64,000 nucleotides of DNA from Aulostomus chinensis. Its lineage: Eukaryota > Chordata > Actinopteri > Syngnathiformes > Aulostomidae. Below the pieces are notes generated by a model that was not told the origin of the DNA, made no database searches, and saw only the letters and a list, made by a program, of their open reading frames with translations. Below are positions 20,246 to 34,276 of this stretch, piece by piece; position 1 is the stretch's first letter, and every line of letters starts with the position of its first letter. Made by a program: the position numbers and the translations under genes. The DNA is taken from positions 32,621,074 to 32,685,073 of the forward strand of contig JBBMOA010000001.1 of assembly GCA_037954235.1 (NCBI GenBank), read 5' to 3'.

Positions 20246-23200
20246 AGTTTGTGATTATTAGCAATTCCTCCGACATCACATTTGCAATATTTTGAGGTTC
20301 GTAGCAACTCTTACTACATTTCTGTTGCATTATTTTAAGGTTCGTTGCAACTCTTACTACATTACTGTCGGCATCACTTTGAGTTGTTGAGCAATTCTCA
20401 CGACATCACTGGAGCATTAAATTGAGTTCATTAGCAACTCTTACTAAATGACCGTCAGTATCACTTTGAGGTTGTTCGAAACTCTGACTACATTACTGTC
20501 AGCATCACTGAGTTTCTTAGCAACTATCACTACATTACTGTTAGCATCATCTTGAGTTCATGAGCAATTCTTCCGACATCACTGTCGCAATATTTTGAGG
20601 TTCCTAGCAACTTTTACTACATTACTGTCGCATTATTTTGAGGTTCGTAGCAACTCTTAGTACATGACTGTCAGCATCACTTTGAGGTTATTCGAAACGT
20701 TCACTCCATTACTGTTAGCATCATTTTGAGTTCATGAGCAATTCTTTCTAAATCACTGTCGCATCATTTTGAGATCTTTAGCAATTCTTCTGACATCACT
20801 GTCGCAATATTTTCAGGTTCGTAGTGACTTTTACTACATTACTGTCGCATTATATTGAGGTTCGTAGCAACTCTTACTACATGACTGTCAGCATCACTTT
20901 AAGGTTATTCGAAACTCTTACTACATTACTTTAAGCATCACTGACTTGATTAGCAACTATCACTACATTACTGTTAGCATCATTTTGAGTTCATTAGCAT
21001 TTCTTCCGACATCACTGTCGCATTATTTTGAGGTTCGTAGCAACTTTTACTACATGACTGTAAGCATCACTTTGAGGTTATTCGAAAGTTTCACTCCATG
21101 ACTGTTAGCATCATTTTGAGTTCATTAGCAATTCTTACTAAATCACTTTCGCATCATTTTGAGATCATTAGCAATTCTTCTGACATCACTGTCACATTAT
21201 TTTGAGGTTCGTAGCAACTCTTACAACATTATTGTTGCATTATTTTATGGTTCGTAGCAACTCTTACTACATTACTGTCAGCATCACTTTGAGTTTATTA
21301 GCAACTATCACTACATTACTGTTAGCATCATTTTCAGTTTATGAGAAATTCTCACGACATCACTGTAGCATTGAATTGAGTTCATTAGCAACTCTTACTA
21401 AATGACTGTCAGCATCACTTTGAGGTTGTTCGAAACTCTTAATACATTACTGTAAGCATCACTGAGTTTCTTAGCAACTATCACTACATTACTGTTAGCA
21501 TCATTTTGAGTTCATTTGCAATTCTTCCGACATCACTGTCGCAATATTTTGAGGTTCGTAGCAACTTTTACTACATTACTGTCGCATTATTTTGAGGTTC
21601 GGAGCAACTCTATCTACATGACTGTCAGCATCAGTTTGAGGTTAATCGAAACGTTCACTCCATTACTGTTAGCATCATTTTGAGATCCTTACCAATTCTT
21701 CTGACATCACTGTCGCATCATTTTGAGGTTCGTAGCAACTCTTACTACATGACTGTCAGCATCACTTTGAGGTTGTTCGAAACTCTTAATACATTACTGT
21801 AAGCATCACTGACTTGATTAGCAACTATCACTACATTACTGTTAGCATCATTTTGAGTTCATTAGCAATTCTTCCGACATCACTCGAAATATTTTGAGGT
21901 TCGTAGCAACTTTTACTACATTACTGTCGCATTATTTTGAGGTTCGTAGCAACTCTTACTACATGACTGTCAGCATCACTTTGAGGTTATTCGAAACTTT
22001 CACTCCATTACTGTTAGCATCATTATGAGTTCATTAGCAATTCTTACTACATCACTGTCGCATCATTTTGGGATCATTAGCAATTCTTCTGACATCACTG
22101 TCACACTATTTTGAGGTTCATAGCAACTCTAACTACATTATTGTCGCATTATTTTGAGGTTCGTAGCAACACTTACTACATGACTGTCAGCATCACTTTG
22201 AGGTTATTCGAAACTTTCACTCCATTACTGTTAGCATCATTTTTTGTTCATTAGCAATTCTTACTACATCACTGTCGCATCCTTTTGAGATCATTAGCAA
22301 TTCTTCTGACATCACTGTCGCAATATTTTGAGGTTTGGAGCAACTTTTACTACATTACTGTCGCATTATTTTGAGGTTCGTAGCAACTGTTACTACATGA
22401 CTGTCAGCATCACTTTGAGGTTATTCGAAACACTTACTGCATTACTGTAAGCATCCCTGAGTTGATTAGCAACTATCACTACATTACTGTTAGCATCATT
22501 TTGAGTTCATTTGCAATTCTTCCGACATCACTGTCGCAATATTTTGAGGTTCGTAGCAACTTTTACTACATTACTGTCGAATTATTTTGAGGTTCGGAGC
22601 AACTCTTCCTACATGACTGTCAGCATCAGTTTGAGGTTAATCGAAACGTTCACTCCATTACTGTTAGCATTATTTTGAGATCCTTTCCAATTCTTCTGAC
22701 ATCACTGTCGCATCATTTTGAGGTTCGTAGCAACTCTTACTACATGACTGTCAGCATCACTTTGAGGTTGTTCGAAACACTTACTACATTACTGTAAGCA
22801 TCACTGACTTTATTAGCAACTATCACTATATTACTGTTAGCATCATTTTGAGTTCATTAGCAATTCTTCCGACATCACTCGAAATATTTTGAGGTTCGTA
22901 GCAACTTTTACTACATTACTGTCGCATTATTTTGAGATCTTTAGCAATTTTTCTGACATCACTGTCGCATTATTTTGAGGTTCGTAGCAACTCCTACTAC
23001 ATGACTGTCAGCATCACTTTGAGGTTCTTCGAAACTTTCACTCCATTACTTTTAGCATCATTATGAGTTCATTAGCAATTCTTACTACATCACTGTCGCA
23101 TCATTTTGGGATCATTAGCAATTCTTCGGACATCACTGTCACATTATTTTGAGGTTCATAGCAACTCTAACTACATGACTGTCGCATTATTTTGAGGTTC

Positions 23201-23604
23201 GTAGCAACACTTACTACATGACTGTCAGCATCACTTTGAGGTTATTCGAAACTTTCACTCCATTACTGTTAGCATCATTTTTTGTTCATTAGCAATTCTT
23301 ACTACATCACTGTCGCATCATTTTGAGATCATTAGCAATTCTTCCGACATCACTGTCGCATTATTTTGAGGTTCGTAGCAACTGTTACTACATGACTTTC
23401 AGCATCACTTTGAGGTTATTCGAAACACTTACTACATTACTGCAAGCATCACTGAGTTGATTAGCAACTATCACTCTATTACTGTTAGCATCATTTTAAG
23501 TTCATTAGCAATTCTTCCGACATCACTGTCGCAATATTTTGAGGTTTGTAGCAACTTTTACGACATTACTGTCGCGTTATTTTGAGGTTCGTAGCAACTC
23601 TTAC
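20196..23604 (+). repeat. Satellite block A, 3.4 kb (right copy)
   Basis: Partner of 15218-18626. Both edges are switches from one subtype order to another: the left edge changes ACTGTAGCA to ACTGTTAGCA, and the right edge diverges after GTAGCAACTCTTAC. Such switches are expected from unequal exchange or template-switch amplification. Confidence 0.9.
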
Positions 23605-26600
23605 GACATGACTGTTAGCATCACTTTGAGTTTATTGGCAAATATCACTACATTACTGTTAGCATCATTTTGAGTGAATGAGCAATCTCACGACATCACT
23701 GTAGCATTGAATTGAGTTCATTAGCAACTCTTACTAAATGACTGTCAGCATCACTTTGAGGTTGTTCGAAACACTTCCTACATCACTGTTAGCATCACTG
23801 AGTTGATTAGCAACTATCACTACATTACTGTTAGCATCATTTTGAGGTTAGAAGCAACTTTTACTACATGACTGACAGCATCACTTTTAGGTTATTCGAA
23901 ACACTTACTACATTACTGTCAGCATCACTTTGAGTTTATTAGCAACTATCACTCCATTACTGTTAGCATCATTTTGAGATCATTACCAATTCTTCTGACA
24001 TCACTGTCGCATCATTTTGACATCTTTAGCAATTCTTCTGACATCACTGTCGCATTATTTTGAGGTTCGTAGCAACTCTTACTACATGACTGTCAGCATC
24101 GCTTTGAGGTTGTTCGAAACTCTTACTACATTACTGTAAGCATCACTGAGTTTCTTAGCAACTATCACTCCATTACTGTTAGCATCATCTTGAGTTCATT
24201 AGCAATTTTTCCGACATCACTGTCGCAATATTTTGAGGTTCGTAGCAACTTTTCTACATTACTGTCGCATTATTTTGAGGTTCGTAGCAACTCTTACTAC
24301 ATGACTGACAGCATCACTTTGAGGTTATTCGAAAGTTTCACTCCATTACATTTAGCATCATTTTGAGTTCATTAGCAATTCTTCCGACATCACTGTCGCA
24401 TCATTTTGAGATCTTAAGCAATTCTTCCGACATCACTGTCGCAATATTTTGAGGTTCGTCGCAACTTTTACTACATTAGTGTCGCATTATTCTGAGGTTT
24501 GTAGCAACACTTAGTACATGACTGTCAGCATCACTCTGAGGTTTATCGAAACACTTACTACATTACTGTAAGCATTACTGAGTTTCTTAGCAACTATCAC
24601 TACATTACTGTTAGCATCATCTTGAGTTCATTCGCAATTCTTCCGACATCACTGTCGCAATATTTTGAGGTTTGTAGCGACTTTTACTACATTACTGTCG
24701 CATTATATTGAGATTCGTAGCGACTCTTACTACATTACTGTCAGCATCACTTTGAGTTTATTCGCAACAATCACTACATTTCTGTTAGCATCATTTTGAG
24801 TTGTTGAGCAATTCTCACGACATCACTGTAGCATTAAATTGAGTTCATTCGCAACTCTTACTAAATGACCGTCAGCATCACTTTGAGGTATTTCGAAACT
24901 CTTACTACATTACTGTAAACATCACTGAGTTTCTTAGCAACAATCACTACATTACTGTTAGCATCATCTTGAGTTCATTAGCAATTCTTCCGACATCACT
25001 GTCGCAATATTTTGAGGTTCGTAGCAACTTTTACTACATTACTGTCACATTATTTTGAGGTTCGTAGCAACTTTTACTACATTACTGTCGCATTATTTTG
25101 AGGTTCGTAGCAACACTTACTACATGACTGTCAGCATCACTTTGAGGTTATTCGAAAGTTTCACTCCATTACTGTTAGCATCATCTTGAGTTCATTCGCA
25201 ATTCTTCCGACATCACTGTCGCAATATTTTGAGGTTCGTAGCAACTCTTCCTAATGACTGTCACCATCACTTTGAGGTTATTCAAAACTCTTACTACATT
25301 ACTGTAAGCATCAATGAGTTTCTTAGCAACTATCACTACATTACTGTTAGCATCATCTTGAGTTCATTAGCAATTCTTCCGACATCACTGTCGCAATATT
25401 TTGAGGTTTGTAGCGACTTTTACTACATTACTGTCGCATTATATTGAGGTTCGTAGCAACTCTTACTACATTACTGTCAGCATCACTTTGAGTTTATTCG
25501 CAACAATCACTACATTTCTGTTAGCATCATTTTGAGTTGTTGAGCAATTCTCACGACATCACTGTAGCATTAAATTGAGTTCATTCGCAACTCTTACTAA
25601 ATGACCGTCAGCATCACTTTGAGGTATTTCGAAACTCTTACTACATTTCTGTAAACATCACTGAGTTTCTTAGCAACTATCACTACATTACTGTTAGCAT
25701 CATCTTGAGTTCATTAGCAATTCTTCCGACATCACTGTCGCAATATTTTGAGGTTCGTCGCAACTTTTTCTACATTACTGTCACATTATTTTGAGGTTCG
25801 TAGCAACTTTTACTACATTACTGACGCATTATTTTGAGGTTCGTAGCAACACTTACTATATGACTGTCAGCATCACTTTGAGGTTATTCGAAAGTTTCAC
25901 TCCATTACTGTTAGCATCATCTTGAGTTCATTCGCAATTCTTCCGACATCACTGTCGCAATATTTTGAGGTTCGTAGCAACTTTTACTACATTACTTTCG
26001 CATTATTTTGAGGTTTGTAGCAAGACTTACTACATGACTGTCAGCATCACTTTCAGGTTATTCGAAACTTTCACTCCATTACTGTTAGCATCTTTTTGAG
26101 TTCATTAGCAATTCTTTTTACATCACTGTCGCATCATTTTGAGATCATTAGCAATTCTTCCGACATCACTGTCGCATTATTTTGAGGTCCGTAGCAACTC
26201 TTAGTACAAGACTGTCAGCATCACTTTGAGGTTATTCGAAACGTTCACTCCATTACTGTTAGCATCATTTTGAGTTCATGAGCAATTCTTACTAAATCAC
26301 TGTCGCATCATTTTGAGATCTTTAGCAATTCTTCTGACATCACTGTCGCATTATTTTGAGGTTTGAAGCAACTCTTACTACTTTACTGTCGCATTATTTT
26401 GAGGTTCGTAGCAACTCTTCCTACATGACTGTCACCATCACTTTGAGATTATTCGAAACACTTACTACATTACTGTAAGCATCACTGACTTGATTAGCAA
26501 CTACCACTACATTACTGTTAGCATCATTTTAAGTTCATTAGCATTTCTTCCGACATCACTGTCGCAATATTTTGAGGTTCGTAGCGACTATTACTACATT

Positions 26601-27648
26601 ACTGTCACATTATATTGAGGTTCGTAGCAACTCTTACTACATGACTGTCAGCATCACTTTTAGGTTATTCGAAACACTTACTACATTACTGTAAGCATCA
26701 CTGAGTTGATTAGCAACTATCACTACATTACTGTTAGCATCATTTTGAGTTCATTAGCAATTCTTACTACATCACTGTCGCATCATTTTGAGATCATTAG
26801 CAATTCTTCTGACATCACTGTCGCATTATTTTGATGTTTGTAGCAACTCTTAGTACAAGACTGTCAGCATCACTTTGAGGTTATTCGAAACTTTCACTCC
26901 AGTACTGTTAGCATCATTTTGAGTTCATTAGCAATTCTTACTACATCACTGTCGCATCATTTTGAGATCATTAGCAATTCTTCTGACATCACTGTCACAT
27001 TATTTTGAGGTTCGTAGCAACTCTTACTACATTATTTTTGCATTATTTTAAGGTTCGTAGAAACTCTTACTACATTACTGTCAGCATCACTTTGAGTTTA
27101 TTAGCAACTATCACTACATTACTGTTAGCATCATTTTGAGTTTATGAGAAATTCTCACGACATCACTGTAGCATGGAATTGAGTTCATTTGCAACTCTTA
27201 CTAAATGACTGTCAGCATCACTTTGAGGTTATTCGAAACTCTTACTACATTACTGTAAGCATCACTGAGTTTCTTAGTAACTATCACTACATTACTGTTA
27301 GCATCATCTTGAGTTCTTTCGCAATTCTTCCGACATCACTGTCGCAATATTTTGAGGTTCGTAGCAACTTTTACTACATTACTGTCGCATTATATTGAGG
27401 TTCGTAGCAACTCTTACTACATGACTGTCAGAATCAATTTGAGGTTATTCGAAACACTTACTACATTATTGTTGCATTATTTTAAGGTTCGTAGCAACTC
27501 TTACTACATTACTGTCAGCATCACTTTGAGTTTTTTAGCAACTATCACTACATTACTTTTAGCATCATTTTGAGTTTATGAGCAATTCTCACGACATCAC
27601 TGTTCGCATCAATTTAAGTTCATTAGCAATTCTTACTACATTAATGTT

Positions 27649-29068
27649 AGCATCATCTTGAGTTCATTAGCAATTCTTCCGACATCACTGTCGCAATATT
27701 TTGAGGTTCGTAGCAACTTTTACTACATTACTGTCGCATTATTTTGAGGTTCGTAGCAACACTTACTACATGACTGTAAGCATCACTTTGAGGTTATTCG
27801 AAAGTTTCACTCCATTACTGTTAGCATCATTTTGAGTTCATTAGCAATTCTTACTACATCACTGTCGCATCATTTTGAGATCATTAGCAATTCTTCTGAC
27901 ATCACTGTCGCATTATTTTGATGTTCGTAGCAACTCTTAGTACAATACTGTCAGCATAACTTTGAGGTTATTCGAAACGTTCACTCCATTACTGTTAGCA
28001 TCATTTTGAGGTTATTCGAAAGTTTCACTCCATTACTGTTAGCATCATTTTGAGTTCATTTGCAATTCTTCTGACATCACTGTCGCAATATTTTCAGGTT
28101 CGTAGCGACTTTTACTACATTACTGTCGCATTATATTGAGGTTCGTAGCAACTCTTACTACATGACTGTCAGCATCACTTTGAGGTTATTCGAAACTCTT
28201 CCTTCATTACTGTAAGCATCACTGACTTGATTCGCAACTATCACTACATTACTGTTAGCATCATTTTGAGTTCATTTGCATTTCTTCCGACATCACTGTC
28301 GCAATATTTTGAGGTTCGTAGCGACTTTTACTGCATTACTGTCGCATTATATTGAGGTCCGTAGCAACTCTTACTACATGACTGTCAGCATCACTTTGAG
28401 GTTGTTCGAAACACTTACTACATTACTGTAAGCATCACTGAGTTGATTAGCAACTATCACTACATTACTGTTAGCATCATTTTGAGTTCATTAGCAATTC
28501 TTCCGACATCACTGTCGCATTATATTGAGGTTCGTAGCAACTTTTACTACATTACTGTCGCATTATTTTGAGGTTCGTAGCAACACTTACTACATGACTG
28601 TAAGCATCACTTTGAGGTTATTCGAAAGTTTCACTCCATTACTGTTAGCATCATTTTGAGTTCATGAGCAATTCTTACTACATCACTGTCGCATCATTTT
28701 GAGATCATTAGCAATTCTTCTGACATTACTGTCGCATTATTTTGAGGTTCGTAGTAACTCTTAGTACATGACTGTCAGCATAACTTTAGGTTATTCGAAA
28801 CGTTCACTCCATTACTGTTAGCATCATTTTGAGTTCATTAGCAATTCTTACTAAATCACTGTCGCATCATTTTGAGATCATGAGCAATTCTTCTGACATC
28901 ACTGTCACATTATTTTGAGGTTCGTAGCAAACTCTTACGACATTATTGTTGCATTCTTTTAAGGTTCGTAGCAACTCTTACTACATTACTGTCAGCATCA
29001 CTTTGAGTTTATTAGCAACTATCACTACATTACTGTTAGCATCATCTTGAGTTCATTAGCAATTCTTC
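27649..29068 (+). repeat. Satellite block C, 1.42 kb (left copy, offset 8459)
   Basis: Matches 36108-37527 at offset 8459. Landmarks are AGTACAATACTGTCAGCATA (27939 and 36398) and TTGTTGCATTCTTTTAAGG (28946 and 37405). The adjoining stretch 27352-27648 matches 35465-35761 at a different offset, 8113, so about 346 bp (eight monomers) were gained or lost at the boundary. Confidence 0.85.
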
Positions 29069-29274
29069 TGACATCACTGTCGCATCATTTTGAGATCTTT
29101 AGCAATTCTTCCGACATCACTGTCGCATTATTTTGAGGTTCGTAGCAACTCTTCCTAATGACTGTCACCATCACTTTGAGGTTATTCAAAACACTTACTA
29201 CATTACTGTAAGCATCACTGAGTTGATTAGCAACTATCACTACATTACTGTTAGCATCATTATCATCATTATTT

Positions 29275-30552
29275 TGAGGTTCGTAGCAACTGTTACTACA
29301 TGACTGTCAGCATCACTTTGAGGTTATTCGAAACACTTACTACATTACTGCAAGCATCACTGAGTTGATTAGCAACTATCACTCTATTACTGTTAGCATC
29401 ATTTTAAGTTCATTAGCAATTCTTCCGACATCACTGTCGCAATATTTTGAGGTTTGTAGCAACTTTTACGACATTACTGTCGCGTTATTTTGAGGTTCGT
29501 AGCAACTCTTACGACATGACTGTCAGCATCACTTTGAGTTTATTGGCAAATATCACTACATTACTGTTAGCATCATTTTGAGTGAATGAGCAATCTCACG
29601 ACATCACTGTAGCATTGAATTGAGTTCATTAGCAACTCTTACTAAATGACTGTCAGCATCACTTTGAGGTTGTTCGAAACACTTCCTACATCACTGTTAG
29701 CATCACTGAGTTGATTAGCAACTATCACTACATTACTGTTAGCATCATTTTGAGGTTAGAAGCAACTTTTACTACATGACTGACAGCATCACTTTTAGGT
29801 TATTCGAAACACTTACTACATTACTGTCAGCATCACTTTGAGTTTATTAGCAACTATCACTCCATTACTGTTAGCATCATTTTGAGATCATTACCAATTC
29901 TTCTGACATCACTGTCTCATTATTTTGAGGTTCGTAGCAACTCTTACTACATGACTGTCAGCATCGCTTTGAGGTTGTTCGAAACTCTTACTACATTACT
30001 GTAAGCATCACTGAGTTTCTTAGCAACTATCACTCCATTACTGTTCGCATCATCTTGAGTTCATTAGCAATTTTTCCGACATCACTGTCGCAATATTTTG
30101 AGGTTCGTAGCAACTTTTCTACATTACTGTCGCATTATTTTGAGGTTCGTAGCAACTCTTACTACATGACTGTCAGCATCACTTTGAGGTTATTCGAAAG
30201 TTTCACTCCATTACATTTAGCATCATCTTGAGTTCATTAGCAATTCTTCCGACATCACTGTCGCATCATTTTGAGATCTTAAGCAATTCTTCCGACATCA
30301 CTGTCGCAATATTTTGAGGTTCGTAGCAACTTTTACTACATTACTGTCGCATTATTCTGAGGTTCGTAGCAACGCTTAGCACATGACTGTCAGCATCACT
30401 TTGAGGTTTATCGAAACACTTACTACATTACTGTAAGCATTACTGAGTTTCTTAGCAACTATCACTACATTACTGTTAGCATCATCTTGAGTTCATTCGC
30501 AATTCTTCCGACATCACTGTCGCAATATTTTGAGGTTCGTCGCAACTTTTAC
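29275..30552 (+). repeat. Satellite block D, 1.28 kb (left copy, offset 3724)
   Basis: Matches 32999-34276 at offset 3724. Landmarks are GAGTGAATGAGCAATCTC (29580 and 33304) and ATTATTCTGAGG (30351 and 34075). The left edge is a malformed junction, GCATCATTATCATCATTATT near 29254-29273, where two monomer starts are fused. Differences noted: 29713 G/C, 30001 G/T, 30380 C/T. Confidence 0.88.
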
Positions 30553-31566
30553 TACATTACTGTCACATTATTTTGAGGTTCGTAGCAACTTTTACTACAT
30601 TACTGACGCATTATTTTGCGGTTCGTAGCAACACTTACTATATGACTGTCAGCATCACTTTGAGGTTATTCGAAAGTTTCACTCCATTACTGTTAGCATC
30701 ATCTTGAGTTCATTCGCAATTCTTCCGACATCACTGTCGCAATATTTTGAGGTTCGTAGCAACTTTTACTACATTACTTTCGCATTATTTTGAGGTTTGT
30801 AGAAAGACTTACTACATGACTGTCAGCATCACTTTCAGGTTATTCGAAACTTTCACTCCATTACTGTTAGCATCTTTTTGAGTTCATTAGCAATTCTTTT
30901 TACATCACTGTCGCATCATTTTGAGATCATTAGCAATTCTTCCGACATCACTGTCGCATTATTTTGAGGTCCGTAGCAACTCTTAGTACAAGACTGTCAG
31001 CATCACTTTGAGGTTATTCGAAACGTTCACTCCATTACTGTTAGCATCATTTTGAGTTCATGAGCAATTCTTACTAAATCACTGTCGCATCATTTTGAGA
31101 TCTTTAGCAATTCTTCTGACATCACTGTCGCATTATTTTGAGGTTTGAAGCAACTCTTACTACTTTACTGTCGCATTATTTTGAGGTTCGTAGCAACTCT
31201 TACTACATGACTGTCACCATCACTTTGAGATTATTCGAAACACTTACTACATTACTGTAAGCATCACTGACTTGATTAGCAACTACCACTACATTACTGT
31301 TAGCATCATTTTAAGTTCATTAGCATTTCTTCCGACATCACTGTCGCAATATTTTGAGGTTCGTAGCGACTATTACTACATTACTGTCACATTATATTGA
31401 GGTTCGTAGCAACTCTTACTACATGACTGTCAGCATCACTTTTAGGTTATTCGAAACACTTACTACATTACTGTCAGCATCACTGAGTTGATTAGCAACT
31501 ATCACTACATTACTGTTAGCATCATTTTGAGTTCATTCGCAATTCTTACTACATCACTGTCGCATC
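30017..31566 (+). repeat. Satellite block B (right copy)
   Basis: Partner of 18696-20245. It overlaps the 3724-bp-offset pair, so independent duplication events are layered on one another. Confidence 0.85.
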
Positions 31567-32998
31567 ATTTTGAGATCATTAGCAATTCTTCTGACATCAC
31601 TGTCACATTATTTTGAGGTTCGTAGCAACTCTTACTACATTATTTTTGCATTATTTTAAGGTTCGTAGAAACTCTTACTACATTACTGTCAGCATCACTT
31701 TGAGTTTATTAGCAACTATCACTACATTACTGTTAGCATCATTTTGAGTTTATGAGAAATTCTCACGACATCACTGTAGCATGGAATTGAGTTCATTTGC
31801 AACTCTTACTAAATGACTGTCAGCATCACTTTGAGGTTATTCGAAACTCTTACTACATTACTGTAAGCATCACTGAGTTTCTTAGCAACTATCACTACAT
31901 TACTGTTAGCATCATCTTGAGTTCATTAGCAATTCTTCCGACATCACTGTCGCAATATTTTGAGGTTCGTAGCAATTTTTACTACATTACTTTCGCATTA
32001 TTTTGAGGTTTGTAGCAACTTTTACTACATGACTGTCAGCATCACTTTGAGGTTATTCGAAAGTTTCACTCCATTACTGTTAGCATCATTTTGAGATCAT
32101 TACCAATTCTTCTGACATCACTGTCGCATCATTTTGAGATCTTTAGCAATTCTTCCGACATCACTGTCGCATTATTTTGAGGTTCGTAGCAACTCTTCCT
32201 AATGACTGTCACCATCACTTTGAGGTTATTCAAAACACTTACTACATTACTGTAAGCATCACTGAGTTGATTAGCAACTATCACTACATTACTGTTAGCA
32301 TCATTTTAAGTTCATTAGCAATTCTTCCGACATCACTGTCGCAATATTTTGAGGTTCGTAGCGACTTTTACTGCATTACTGTCGCATTATATTGAGGTTC
32401 GTAGCAACTCTTACTACATGACTGTCAGCATCACTTTGAGGTTATTCGAAACACTTACTACATTACTGTAATCATCACTGAGTTGATTAGCAACTATCAC
32501 TACATTACGGTTAGCATCATTTTGAGTTAATGAGCAAATCTTCCGACATCACTTTCGCAATATTTTGAGGTTCGTAGCAACTTTTACGACATTATTGTTG
32601 TATTATTTTAAGGTTCGTAGCAACTCTTGCTACATTACTGTCAGCATCACTTTGAGTTTATTAGCAACTTTCACTACATTACTGTTAGCATCATTTTGAG
32701 TTGTTGAGCAATTCTCACGACATCACTGTAGCATTAAATTGAGTTCATTAGCAACTCTTACTAAATGACCGTCAGCATCACTTTGAGATTGTTCGAAACT
32801 CTTACTACATTACTTAAAGCATCACTGAGTTTCTTAGCAACTATCACTACATTACTGTTGGCATCATCTTGAGTTCATGAGCAATTCTTCCGACATCACT
32901 GTCGCAATATTTTGAGGTTCGTAGCAACTTTTACTACATTACTGTCGCATTATGTTGAGGTTCGTAGCAACTTTTACTACATTACTGTCGCATTATTT

Positions 32999-34276
32999 TG
33001 AGGTTCGTAGCAACTGTTACTACATGACTGTCAGCATCACTTTGAGGTTATTCGAAACACTTACTACATTACTGCAAGCATCACTGAGTTGATTAGCAAC
33101 TATCACTCTATTACTGTTAGCATCATTTTAAGTTCATTAGCAATTCTTCCGACATCACTGTCGCAATATTTTGAGGTTTGTAGCAACTTTTACGACATTA
33201 CTGTCGCGTTATTTTGAGGTTCGTAGCAACTCTTACGACATGACTGTCAGCATCACTTTGAGTTTATTGGCAAATATCACTACATTACTGTTAGCATCAT
33301 TTTGAGTGAATGAGCAATCTCACGACATCACTGTAGCATTGAATTGAGTTCATTAGCAACTCTTACTAAATGACTGTCAGCATCACTTTGAGGTTGTTCG
33401 AAACACTTCCTACATCACTGTTAGCATCACTGAGTTCATTAGCAACTATCACTACATTACTGTTAGCATCATTTTGAGGTTAGAAGCAACTTTTACTACA
33501 TGACTGACAGCATCACTTTTAGGTTATTCGAAACACTTACTACATTACTGTCAGCATCACTTTGAGTTTATTAGCAACTATCACTCCATTACTGTTAGCA
33601 TCATTTTGAGATCATTACCAATTCTTCTGACATCACTGTCTCATTATTTTGAGGTTCGTAGCAACTCTTACTACATGACTGTCAGCATCGCTTTGAGGTT
33701 GTTCGAAACTCTTACTACATTACTTTAAGCATCACTGAGTTTCTTAGCAACTATCACTCCATTACTGTTCGCATCATCTTGAGTTCATTAGCAATTTTTC
33801 CGACATCACTGTCGCAATATTTTGAGGTTCGTAGCAACTTTTCTACATTACTGTCGCATTATTTTGAGGTTCGTAGCAACTCTTACTACATGACTGTCAG
33901 CATCACTTTGAGGTTATTCGAAAGTTTCACTCCATTACATTTAGCATCATCTTGAGTTCATTAGCAATTCTTCCGACATCACTGTCGCATCATTTTGAGA
34001 TCTTAAGCAATTCTTCCGACATCACTGTCGCAATATTTTGAGGTTCGTAGCAACTTTTACTACATTACTGTCGCATTATTCTGAGGTTCGTAGCAACGCT
34101 TAGTACATGACTGTCAGCATCACTTTGAGGTTTATCGAAACACTTACTACATTACTGTAAGCATTACTGAGTTTCTTAGCAACTATCACTACATTACTGT
34201 TAGCATCATCTTGAGTTCATTCGCAATTCTTCCGACATCACTGTCGCAATATTTTGAGGTTCGTAGCAACTTTTAC
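32999..34276 (+). repeat. Satellite block D (right copy)
   Basis: Partner of 29275-30552. The GAGTGAATGAGCAATCTC marker also occurs near 23672, 41625 and 45048, so this segment has been copied at least five times across the array. Confidence 0.88.
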
